This document shows, piece after piece, positions 50,407 to 61,270 of a stretch of 64,000 nt of DNA. Source of the DNA: Prostheceraeus crozeri (taxonomy: Eukaryota > Platyhelminthes > Polycladida > Euryleptidae); NCBI GenBank assembly GCA_907163375.1, contig CAJQUW010004458.1:248001-312000 (forward strand). The letters are read 5' to 3'. Both the position numbers and the translations under genes were made by a program. The notes beneath the pieces are model-generated. The model was given only the letters and a program-made list of their open reading frames with translations. It had not been told where the DNA came from and did no database searches. Every line of letters begins with the position of its first letter. Positions within the stretch are counted from its first letter, which is position 1.

Positions 50407-51776
50407 GGGTTCGACAAAAAAAGTGCGTTTTTTGTAATCAACATCTATTTATCCAGACAATCATTCACATCACAGATAGTTACCATTTTCCTCTATAACT
50501 TTCTCAATATGCCACTGGAATTCATAAAACTCCTTCTGTAACTGGGTGATGGTCATTCCAGCAAGAAATTGTTCAATACATGCCTCAATTTCAGCAAATG
50601 AGTCGAAATTGCGTTGACGACGATGAACTTCAAAATTTCTGAAGACATATCGATCGAGCAAGTTGTAATCTGGTGAATAAGGGGGCTGTTTCACAAGACT
50701 CATGCCTTCGTGGTCGATCCACCGTCGAACCTGCATTGCTATATGTGGTCTTGCATTATCATGCTGGAGACCCATCTCCCAACGAGGTAAATTGAGTTGC
50801 TGCTCGAACGCTGCACACATGTTTTGCAGGAATGACAAATATCGATCACCATTTATGCTTCCACCATCATGCAGCACTTCGGTATAGGAGAATGACTTTG
50901 CATAATTGAGATCAACCATTATTAAGACCTTCCTATCGGCTATTGTCCTGCGCGATACTTGAGGTCTGTCGCCTGCGCGATCGACCCAGACTCGGTTGCA
51001 TTCCTTGGGTGGGATGCTTTTGTAGTAGACCCACTTCTCGTCCACGACGACAAGTTTACTTTTGATTTGCCGACGTCGCAAGGTTTCCAAAATGCTTCTG
51101 TCATACTCAATACGTTGCTGCTTATTTCGATCACTCAGTTCATGCGGTACCACTGACAACACAAGAATTTCTTATTCAGATGATGAGAAAGTATCCGATG
51201 AACTGCCCTCTCCTCAACACCTGTCTGCAGTGAAATGTCAGCACAGGATAAGTGGTTGTCATCTTCGATTACTTCTTTTACCTCTTCGATGTTTTCATCA
51301 CAGCAGCTTGATCGTGGTCTTCCAGATCCTTCCTTTCGTGTCACCGTTTCACGTCCCTCGACGAACTCTCTTACTATTGCTTGAATTCTTCTCACCCTAA
51401 ACATTAGCAAGCAGCTGATGAATTTTTGTTGCTGAGTAGCCATTTTGAGACAGTGTTCGGATGAAGAAGTAGACATCACACTGCTGAAACTCCATGACTA
51501 TCAGGAAAGAAAATTGGATGATTGATTAAGAGCATATCTTATGTCTATGTTCGGAGATAGTCGGAAAGCACTCTAGAGACATGACGATCGGGAATCAAAA
51601 ATACACTATGTTTATATCTATGATTCCAACATTAAAGCGTATGCAGTGCAGAGAACAATGCCATAGACATTGCCTTTGAATAAAACTTTCATGAACTTTT
51701 AAATGAACACAATCAAACACCATTAAATCTAAAAAATCGAAGGCTGTAGAAAAAACGGAGTTTTTTTGTCGAACCC
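50407..51776 (-). mobile_element. mariner-family DNA transposon
   Basis: The 1370-bp insertion has terminal inverted repeats starting GGGTTCGACAAAAAAA. The two ends differ at 3 of about 29 bases. TA dinucleotides flank it (50405-50406 and 51777-51778), the standard Tc1/mariner target duplication. It carries a transposase on the minus strand with a single frame interruption, so it is a young copy. It lies antisense in PKA intron 7, about 660 bases before exon 8. Confidence 0.93.
50470..51479 (-). pseudogene. mariner transposase (DD34D), one frameshift
   Basis: An N-terminal frame (51479-51135) encodes the helix-turn-helix part with GSGRPRSSCCDENIEEV. It overlaps a second frame (51162-50470) starting MLSVVPHELSDRNKQQR. 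A one-base indel near 51150-51165 joins them logically. The catalytic triad is complete: Asp41 (VVVDEKWVYY), Asp135 (LQHDNARPH) and Asp170 (PYSPDYNLLDRY), numbered in the second frame. Thirty-four residues separate the last two, which defines the mariner DD34D class. Apart from the frameshift, no stop codons interrupt it. Without repair it cannot make full-length transposase, so this copy is non-autonomous. Confidence 0.92.
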
Positions 51777-51778
51777 TA

Positions 51779-52078
51779 TATCATTGACAGGTAATATCTA
51801 ATCTCAGCGATTGCATTGTCACATTATTGAATGCATTGAAAATTTTGATGCAATGCACAAAACTAAAATCCCACACTGAAATCGATTCCGCTACTCAGGC
51901 TTCGTCAATTAATACATTTACTACAGGCCTGTAATTATAACAAAATTTGATCTGACACCAGTTTTAGTCAAAAAAATTTTTTTTGAGGGAGATGGTTTGT
52001 AGAAAGTGTGATGATGAAAATGATGACATCATTTTTCAACTGATGGATAAGATTTGATTCCACCACTTAGTTTGGACA
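51779..52078 (+). other. PKA-C intron 7, distal part
   Basis: Non-coding, AT-rich; nothing recognised. Confidence 0.4.
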
Positions 52079-52200
52079 TCACGTCCTTTAACCCAACGAT
52101 AGAGCAGCTGGTCTAGATAGCAAGGGTGACATTGGGGTCGAATTCCAATTACGCCAGCCATCTTTCACGAGGCAATTTGATAAAGCATTGATTTCTTATG
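52079..52200 (+). mobile_element. Possible tRNA-derived SINE fragment
   Basis: A segment with a D-arm-like GATAGAGCAGCTGGTCTAGA and a B box GGTCGAATTCC about 27 bases further on is followed by AGCCATCTTTCACGAGGCAA, resembling a SINE body. The spacing between boxes is shorter than in a tRNA, so it may be degraded. It lies about 240 bases before exon 8. Confidence 0.5.
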
Positions 52201-52394
52201 ATAGATAAATCGTCACACCGTTATCAAAAATTTCTCATTCTGCGTTGTACTTGCCGAACCCTGTTTTATAAGGTTGATAATGATGAGCCAATTGCAAACC
52301 TATCATTATTTACTGATTGACACTATCATTCGTGTTTGGTAAATTAGAATTATGATTTCATAGTTGTATTTGCTTTCGTTTTAATTTGCATTGA

Positions 52395-54879
<2,485 letters not shown>

Positions 54880-55172
54880 CCAAAATAAATTTTTCATTTT
54901 AAACTTAATTACCTCATTTACAGCCAAAAAACAATAAAGACTATACAAATATGACAAAACTTTTTCGGCAGGCAAAATTCACGCCGTCTTCAATGTCATT
55001 AGATGTTAGAATGAAGACATTAATGTTAACATTAAGATGCTAATTCTAGCATCTAATGACATTGAAGAGGGAGTGAATTTTGCCGAAAAAGTTTTGTCTT
55101 ATTTGTATAATTCTTATTGTTTCTTTACCTGTAAATGAGGTAATAAAATTTAAAATGAAAAATTTATTTTGG
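54880..55172. repeat. 293-bp foldback element
   Basis: It starts CCAAAATAAATTTTTCATTT and ends with the inverse AAATGAAAAATTTATTTTGG. Inner arms CAAAACTTTTTCGGC / GCCGAAAAAGTTTTG and TCTTCAATGTCATTAGATG / CATCTAATGACATTGAAGA are also inverse copies. Arms are about 135 bases with few mismatches. It has no ORF and an unknown family. Confidence 0.8.
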
Positions 55173-56085
55173 ATTAGTTATGGCTCATGGCACGAAATGA
55201 AACAAATTTCGCATTTCACAAATATTAATGCCAATACAAAATTATTAATTTGATTGTTTTAATAGAATGAAAAATTGGATTTCAGTCGCTGCTTTCAGTA
55301 AAAGCAGTAAAACTTCCGATAAATCAACCGAGCGTAAGCAGCAATTTGACATGGCAGAAAGATGTGTGATCGCCGCGTGCCTCGTTGTCGAAACTGTTGT
55401 CACAACGCACACATGAATAACATTAGTTATGTTTCAATTCACAAATTAATGTATTTCAGGGATGCCTCATGTATTTAATATAATTGATTGTGGTATGTGC
55501 TCGTACTTACTGGCATCGCTTATACGAATGGAACTTCTTTAATAACCCAGTTGAAGGAGCTACAATAGATAAGTAAGGTTTCGCATGTACTTGTAGTCTT
55601 CATATGATGTATTCTAGCATTTTACTTTATTTAAGAGCATTTTTTTATCTAGATATTGTACAAGCGTGTAAATAATTTCGGTATATCCAATCAATTGAGC
55701 ATGCTATCAATTCGAAAAGAGGGTTTTATTCAGTGAAATTTACAGCATCATAGCCAAATTTATCAAATTTGCTATCTTTTCCTCACGATTTTGCTGCACC
55801 AACTGAATTTCTTTGATATATATTATCTATACTTTTTCGAGTAAGAAGGTCACAAATCACAGGATTTTATCATCCATTATTTATGTATGATATGATTTTA
55901 GTTTTCATGTGTTTTTCATTAAAACTAAGTTGCAAACATACAGTGCTCCGACAGCGACGCGAAATTTTTGAAAGTCGACGCCAAACGCTAAATTGGCCCT
56001 GGTGACGGGAATTTAAAGATGATGTAAAACGTTTTTTGATACTAAGTGTGTTAATGAGGAAATTATCATTATGGACTACGGAGAG
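55173..56085 (+). other. PKA-C intron 8, no recognised gene
   Basis: AT-rich non-coding DNA. Confidence 0.4.
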
Positions 56086-57313
56086 CATTTTCGAATTCTA
56101 TGATACGAAATTTAAAGACCCAAAAGTGCTCTTCATTCTTGAGTTTCTGTCGTTAATTTGAACTGCTTTTTCAGAAGAGCGACTGCCATGTCTCCGAACT
56201 TCATGACCATCTCGTACATCTCTTTGAGCGATTGTTGCTTCGTTTTATGAAGGGAGAAAAGCTTCACTTAATGCGCTGGAAGACTGACATTTCCGACCAA
56301 AGAAGTTTGCTGGGGTGCTACAACTTCGTCATTGGTGATACTGCAAAAAGAACTTTCTGCAATATGAACTCTTCAAATCACGTTATCTTTATCGAGCAGA
56401 TCCGCAAGTTCTACTCGGTCGGAACTGCGAGCCCTTCGGATTACCTACTGGCTGGAAATGCAGTTCTTCAAAACTATCTCATATTGATCTCTATCATTGG
56501 CTCTATCTCCCTTAGCAGAAATCAGGAATGATTCCAATTTTGAGAAATGGGTTTTGCAATTCACAAGTCATCTTCCGAAAGATATTTCCGGGGAGGAAGT
56601 ATCTGACGTGTCTGTCGATGTCCACATATCATTTCCTCGCAAAAGAAGTTGCCTCCACGGACAACACTTCGGCTGGAACAATTGAAAGCTCCCTCAACAC
56701 GAAGTCTTTCTGTTGGAACTCATTGGGCGATAATAGTACAAAGCAAAAAGTGTCCAACTCTGGTAAAAGCTGCGAAAGCTGCTTTTATCCTCCTTCATGG
56801 CAATGCTGAAATCGAGAAAATGTTTTCAATTCTGCCTAATGTTATAACGAAGAATCGACAGTCTTTGTCACCTGATACTGTTAATGCCCTTGTGGTTTAC
56901 AAGTCAATCATGAAGACCAAAAATTGGTCTCCTGAAACTATTCCTATAAATAAGAAATTTGTGAAGCACTTTGTCTGACAGGGCATCATATGAGCAAGCG
57001 AAACGGGATGAGGAAAAGGAGGAAGTGAGGAAAGGACAGCAGGAAATGGAGAGAATGCTTCAAGAAGAGATCTCGAAAGAGAATGAGACCAGCAAACGGC
57101 GAAAAGTTGTACTTGGCGAAGGCAAACGAAAAAAGAAACGAAAAAAGAAGAAATTGAGGGCAAACTCCGAAAAGAATTGGCTTTTTGATTGAGACGCAGA
57201 AGAAAGCAAAAGAGGCGGATGAGAAACTTGAAGCATTAAGAAATGAAAAAGACAAACTCACCGATAGAGAGAAGAAGTTAGACCGAAAGATGGTTCAGCA
57301 AGTCTTCAAATAG
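56086..57313 (+). pseudogene. Second hAT transposase, decayed, with coiled-coil tail
   Basis: Fragments in order on +: KFKDPKVLFILEFLS (about 56110-56155), CHVSELHDHLVHLFERLLL (about 56187-56243), the dimerisation motif LLHGNAEIEKMFSILPNVIT (inside 56649-56978), then a charged coiled coil in other frames. The coil pieces are RKGQQEMERMLQEEISK (56971-57192) and EKLEALRNEKDKLTDREKK, ending at the TAG at 57311-57313. The order and motifs parallel the transposase at 15809-17257, but the sequences are strongly diverged (about 40 percent in the dimerisation block by eye). Several frameshifts and a stop show it is dead. I could not find its terminal repeats. Confidence 0.75.
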
Positions 57314-57926
57314 CTCTGTACAGACGTTTGCGATTCACAGACTGTCAATCAATTGAAAGATTGAATTGGTCCCATATATACATACATTCATATGTACTGT
57401 TTCATAGTTTATATGTACTTCATTCAAATAAGAAAGTAATAGATCAATCCTTATCGTTCATATCTTCATTTTGAAACTGAGTCCATGTATCACACTGAAA
57501 ACAACGCATTTGAATATCGTATTATGCCGAGCTGTATGAGCTAATCATCCCTCGAACATAAGACGTAATTCTTCCTCAAGCAATTTCAGAGGAATAAGTG
57601 ACAAAACAGTAACCATTATTTTATTCGTCGTCATCATTTCTGTATACTCTACTCGTAGCTCTGAATTTGAAAATAGTTTCTAACGCAGTCCATGTTTGCA
57701 CTTGAATAAGACTAGACGAAATGCTTAGTGCGACAGAATTGGCTATAGTATTAAGAATCTATTGAATATTTCGTGGCTTTATATTTTTATAAGAGATTTC
57801 ATTTTTCAAGAAAAATTTGTGTAATTGTGTTTCAGGACATTATTTTTTTACCAACATGTTACCACCAGAACGACAATAGCACCGGTATATGTGATCTTGA
57901 TATATGTTTCTATTCCAGGATTCGAT
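57314..57926 (+). other. PKA-C intron 8, no recognised gene
   Basis: AT-rich non-coding sequence up to the first TA microsatellite. Confidence 0.4.
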
Positions 57927-57952
57927 TATATATATATATATATATATATATA
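57927..57952. repeat. (TA)13 microsatellite
   Basis: Uninterrupted TA run of 26 bases. Confidence 0.95.
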
Positions 57953-57985
57953 AATTGTAAAAATAACTGTCGAAAATTGGAAATG

Positions 57986-58255
57986 ATATCAATACAAAAC
58001 TGAAACACCCTGACGTATAAAGTTTTTAAAAAACAAACAATTATGCCCAACCGGTTTCACTTGTTTCCAAGCTATTGGAATTATTTTATTCAAAGCTATC
58101 AAATCAAAGGCTTTTGATTTGAATGTACTTCTACTATCTGTAAAGAAAATAGATGTCATTCCACCCATGAATAGCGTGGAAACAAGTGAAACGGTTGGGC
58201 ATAATTATTTGTTTTTATTTAAAACTTTATACGTCAGGGTGTTTCAGTTTTGTAT

Positions 58256-58261
<6 letters not shown>
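57986..58261. repeat. 276-bp foldback directly beside the ribozyme array
   Basis: The left arm starts ATATCAATACAAAACTGAAA and the right arm ends with its inverse at 58261, merging into the TA run. Inner arms contain ATTATGCCCAACCGGTTTCA and the inverse TGAAACGGTTGGGCATAAT. Arms are about 95 bases. The GAAACCGGTT motif recalls the foldback at 49486, but no CTGATGA precedes it. Confidence 0.85.

Positions 58262-58290
<29 letters not shown>
58262..58290. repeat. TA microsatellite, left border of array
   Basis: Uninterrupted TA run between the foldback and the first array monomer. Confidence 0.95.
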
Positions 58291-58294
<4 letters not shown>

Positions 58295-58346
58295 GACAAG
58301 TAACCTGGCAATTGATAAATTTATCAAATCTCAACAGATGTAACCA

Positions 58347-58388
58347 CCACGAGACATGTTTCGGCCTGTTGGGCCTCATCAGTCGTGG
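58347..58388 (-). ncRNA. Hammerhead ribozyme, type I, minus copy 1
   Basis: Read on the minus strand: stem I CCACGA, core CTGATGA (58382-58376), stem II GGCC-CAACA-GGCC, GAAA, minimal stem III ACATGT, cleavage nucleotide C at 58353, and stem I 3' strand TCGTGG. The fold and core match the plus-strand copies exactly. Confidence 0.88.
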
Positions 58389-58649
58389 GTAGGTTTGAAC
58401 CAGCGACGTTGGAGCTAGAGGACGTGCAAGCATACCCTCTAACCACAAGGCCACCGGACCATCTGTTGAGAGCGTGAATTAGCCAGGAAGGCACTGCTTT
58501 AACGCAGGCACGTGGAGGGCGGACTGCTTTCTGCAATCACTTAATACCGCATCCGAGATTGAGGCGCTTCACGCAGGCGCTACTCATTACATGTTTAGAC
58601 AAGTAACCTGGCAATTGATAAATTTATCAAATCTCAACAGATGTAACCA

Positions 58650-58691
58650 CCACGAGACATGTTTCGGCCTGTTGGGCCTCATCAGTCGTGG
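58650..58691 (-). ncRNA. Hammerhead ribozyme, minus copy 2
   Basis: Same sequence as minus copy 1, one 303-bp period away; predicted cleavage after the C at 58656. Confidence 0.87.
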
Positions 58692-58952
58692 GTAGGTTTG
58701 AACCAGCGACGTTGGAGCTAGAGGACGTGCAAGCATACCCTCTAACCACAAGGCCACCGGACCATCTGTTGAGAGCGTGAATTAGCCAGGAAGGCACTGC
58801 TTTAACGCAGGCACGTGGAGGGCGGACTGCTTTCTGCAATCACTTAATACCGCATCCGAGATTGAGGCGCTTCACGCAGGCGCTACTCATTACATGTTTA
58901 GACAAGTAACCTGGCAATTGATAAATTTATCAAATCTCAACAGATGTAACCA

Positions 58953-58994
58953 CCACGAGACATGTTTCGGCCTGTTGGGCCTCATCAGTCGTGG
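58953..58994 (-). ncRNA. Hammerhead ribozyme, minus copy 3
   Basis: Same sequence as minus copy 1; predicted cleavage after the C at 58959. Confidence 0.87.
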
Positions 58995-59255
58995 GTAGGT
59001 TTGAACCAGCGACGTTGGAGCTAGAGGACGTGCAAGCATACCCTCTAACCACAAGGCCACCGGACCATCTGTTGAGAGCGTGAATTAGCCAGGAAGGCAC
59101 TGCTTTAACGCAGGCACGTGGAGGGCGGACTGCTTTCTGCAATCACTTAATACCGCATCCGAGATTGAGGCGCTTCACGCAGGCGCTACTCATTACATGT
59201 TTAGACAAGTAACCTGGCAATTGATAAATTTATCAAATCTCAACAGATGTAACCA

Positions 59256-59297
59256 CCACGAGACATGTTTCGGCCTGTTGGGCCTCATCAGTCGTGG
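59256..59297 (-). ncRNA. Hammerhead ribozyme, minus copy 4
   Basis: Intact core in the monomer that carries the 47-base deletion; the deletion lies upstream of the tRNA-like part and leaves the ribozyme and both pol III boxes untouched. Confidence 0.87.
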
Positions 59298-59511
59298 GTA
59301 GGTTTGAACCAGCGACGTTGGAGCTAGAGGACGTGCAAGCATACCCTCTAACCACAAGGCCACCGGACCATCTGTTGAGAGCGGACAGCTTTCTGCAATC
59401 ACTTAATACCGCATCCGAGATTGAGGCGCTTCACGCAGGCGCTACTCATTACATGTTTAGACAAGTAACCTGGCAATTGATAAATTTATCAAATCTCAAC
59501 AGATGTAACCA

Positions 59512-59553
59512 CCACGAGACATGTTTCGGCCTGTTGGGCCTCATCAGTCGTGG
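59512..59553 (-). ncRNA. Hammerhead ribozyme, minus copy 5
   Basis: Intact core in the truncated monomer next to the array centre. Confidence 0.87.
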
Positions 59554-59865
59554 GTAGGTTTGAACCAGCGACGTTGGAGCTAGAGGACGTGCAAGCATAC
59601 CCTCTAACCACAAGGCCACCGGACCATCTGTTGAGAGCGTGAATTAGCCAGGAAGGCACTGCTTTAACGCAGGCACGTGGAGGGCGGACTGCTGATTTGA
59701 TAAATTTATCAATTGCCAGGTTACTTGTCTAAACATGTAATGAGTAGCGCCTGCGTGAAGCGCCTCAATCTCGGATGCGGTATTAAGTGATTGCAGAAAG
59801 CAGTCCGCCCTCCACGTGCCTGCGTTAAAGCAGTGCCTTCCTGGCTAATTCACGCTCTCAACAGA

Positions 59866-59938
59866 TGGTCCGGTGGCCTTGTGGTTAGAGGGTATGCTTG
59901 CACGTCCTCTAGCTCCAACGTCGCTGGTTCAAACCTAC
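59866..59938 (+). promoter_or_regulatory. tRNA-like pol III promoter (first plus copy; repeated every 303 bp)
   Basis: A box TGGCCTTGTGG followed by TTAGAGG, and B box GGTTCAAACCT, start 52 bases apart, as in a tRNA gene. The T-arm pairs at four of five positions (CTACC after the loop). The segment AGAGG...CCTCT between the boxes can pair. The 3' side of the T-arm runs directly into hammerhead stem I, so acceptor-stem pairing is lost; it is a tRNA relic serving as promoter, not a working tRNA. Other copies: 60169, 60472, 60775 and 61078 on +, and mirrored in the minus half. Confidence 0.78.
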
Positions 59939-59980
59939 CCACGACTGATGAGGCCCAACAGGCCGAAACATGTCTCGTGG
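59939..59980 (+). ncRNA. Hammerhead ribozyme, type I, plus copy 1
   Basis: All conserved parts are present in order: stem I 5' strand CCACGA (59939-59944), C3-A9 core CTGATGA (59945-59951), stem II GGCC/GGCC with loop CAACA and the conserved G10.1-C11.1 pair (59952-59964), G12-A14 plus A15.1 GAAA (59965-59968), palindromic stem III ACATGT (59968-59973), and the GTC triplet with cleavage after C59974. The stem I 3' strand TCGTGG (59975-59980) is fully complementary to the 5' strand. Stem I continues past a small internal loop as AACC/GGTT (59932-59935 with 59982-59985), the place for tertiary contacts with loop II. Stem III is too short for a stable monomer, so dimeric cleavage is likely, as reported for retrozymes. 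Confidence 0.92.
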
Positions 59981-60241
59981 TGGTTACATCTGTTGAGATT
60001 TGATAAATTTATCAATTGCCAGGTTACTTGTCTAAACATGTAATGAGTAGCGCCTGCGTGAAGCGCCTCAATCTCGGATGCGGTATTAAGTGATTGCAGA
60101 AAGCAGTCCGCCCTCCACGTGCCTGCGTTAAAGCAGTGCCTTCCTGGCTAATTCACGCTCTCAACAGATGGTCCGGTGGCCTTGTGGTTAGAGGGTATGC
60201 TTGCACGTCCTCTAGCTCCAACGTCGCTGGTTCAAACCTAC

Positions 60242-60283
60242 CCACGACTGATGAGGCCCAACAGGCCGAAACATGTCTCGTGG
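60242..60283 (+). ncRNA. Hammerhead ribozyme, plus copy 2
   Basis: Same sequence as plus copy 1; predicted cleavage after C60277. Confidence 0.9.
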
Positions 60284-60544
60284 TGGTTACATCTGTTGAG
60301 ATTTGATAAATTTATCAATTGCCAGGTTACTTGTCTAAACATGTAATGAGTAGCGCCTGCGTGAAGCGCCTCAATCTCGGATGCGGTATTAAGTGATTGC
60401 AGAAAGCAGTCCGCCCTCCACGTGCCTGCGTTAAAGCAGTGCCTTCCTGGCTAATTCACGCTCTCAACAGATGGTCCGGTGGCCTTGTGGTTAGAGGGTA
60501 TGCTTGCACGTCCTCTAGCTCCAACGTCGCTGGTTCAAACCTAC

Positions 60545-60586
60545 CCACGACTGATGAGGCCCAACAGGCCGAAACATGTCTCGTGG
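60545..60586 (+). ncRNA. Hammerhead ribozyme, plus copy 3
   Basis: Same sequence as plus copy 1; predicted cleavage after C60580. Confidence 0.9.
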
Positions 60587-60847
60587 TGGTTACATCTGTT
60601 GAGATTTGATAAATTTATCAATTGCCAGGTTACTTGTCTAAACATGTAATGAGTAGCGCCTGCGTGAAGCGCCTCAATCTCGGATGCGGTATTAAGTGAT
60701 TGCAGAAAGCAGTCCGCCCTCCACGTGCCTGCGTTAAAGCAGTGCCTTCCTGGCTAATTCACGCTCTCAACAGATGGTCCGGTGGCCTTGTGGTTAGAGG
60801 GTATGCTTGCACGTCCTCTAGCTCCAACGTCGCTGGTTCAAACCTAC

Positions 60848-60889
60848 CCACGACTGATGAGGCCCAACAGGCCGAAACATGTCTCGTGG
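60848..60889 (+). ncRNA. Hammerhead ribozyme, plus copy 4
   Basis: Same sequence as plus copy 1; predicted cleavage after C60883. Confidence 0.9.
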
Positions 60890-61150
60890 TGGTTACATCT
60901 GTTGAGATTTGATAAATTTATCAATTGCCAGGTTACTTGTCTAAACATGTAATGAGTAGCGCCTGCGTGAAGCGCCTCAATCTCGGATGCGGTATTAAGT
61001 GATTGCAGAAAGCAGTCCGCCCTCCACGTGCCTGCGTTAAAGCAGTGCCTTCCTGGCTAATTCACGCTCTCAACAGATGGTCCGGTGGCCTTGTGGTTAG
61101 AGGGTATGCTTGCACGTCCTCTAGCTCCAACGTCGCTGGTTCAAACCTAC

Positions 61151-61192
61151 CCACGACTGATGAGGCCCAACAGGCCGAAACATGTCTCGTGG
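61151..61192 (+). ncRNA. Hammerhead ribozyme, plus copy 5
   Basis: Same sequence as plus copy 1; predicted cleavage after C61186, 32 bases before the TA run. Confidence 0.9.
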
Positions 61193-61214
61193 TGGTTACA
61201 TCTGTTGAGATTTG

Positions 61215-61220
<6 letters not shown>

Positions 61221-61269
<49 letters not shown>
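61221..61269. repeat. (TA)n microsatellite, right border of array
   Basis: About 25 uninterrupted TA units directly after GATAAAT of the last monomer. Confidence 0.95.

Positions 61270-61270
<1 letters not shown>

Larger units (their letters stand above)
58291..59693 (-). repeat. Tandem array of 303-bp hammerhead/tRNA-like monomers, minus-strand half
   Basis: Five head-to-tail monomers start at 58291, 58594, 58897, 59200 and 59456. The first three are 303 bp and appear identical. The fourth is 256 bp because of a 47-base deletion at a GCG microhomology (near 59383), and it has a T-to-A change beside it. The fifth is cut at 59693. Each carries, in minus-strand sense, a tRNA-like segment followed by a hammerhead ribozyme (first copy: A box 58453-58443, B box 58401-58391). 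Neither strand of the monomer has a run of four T, so pol III would meet no terminator inside the array. Confidence 0.92.
59694..61220 (+). repeat. Tandem array of 303-bp hammerhead/tRNA-like monomers, plus-strand half
   Basis: Five monomers of 303 bp, apparently identical, are in opposite orientation to the neighbouring half, so the sense strands diverge from 59693/59694. In the first copy the layout is: 5' strand of an 11-bp outer stem CTCAACAGATG (59857-59867), A box TGGCCTTGTGG (59874-59884), B box GGTTCAAACCT (59926-59936), hammerhead (59939-59980), and the outer stem's 3' strand CATCTGTTGAG (59987-59997). The junction area holds the palindrome TTGATAAATTTATCAA. The last copy runs straight into a TA microsatellite. 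Confidence 0.93.

Noticed and set aside
58019-58212. Hammerhead in the foldback at 57986-58261
   Set aside because: GAAACCGGTT is present, but there is no CTGATGA or stem II in the required position on either strand.
58324-61215. Repeated 70-codon open frames in the array (MQKAVRPPRACV...)
   Set aside because: They are identical because the DNA repeat is identical, and they run through the tRNA-like and hammerhead parts. The conserved features are RNA motifs, not codons.
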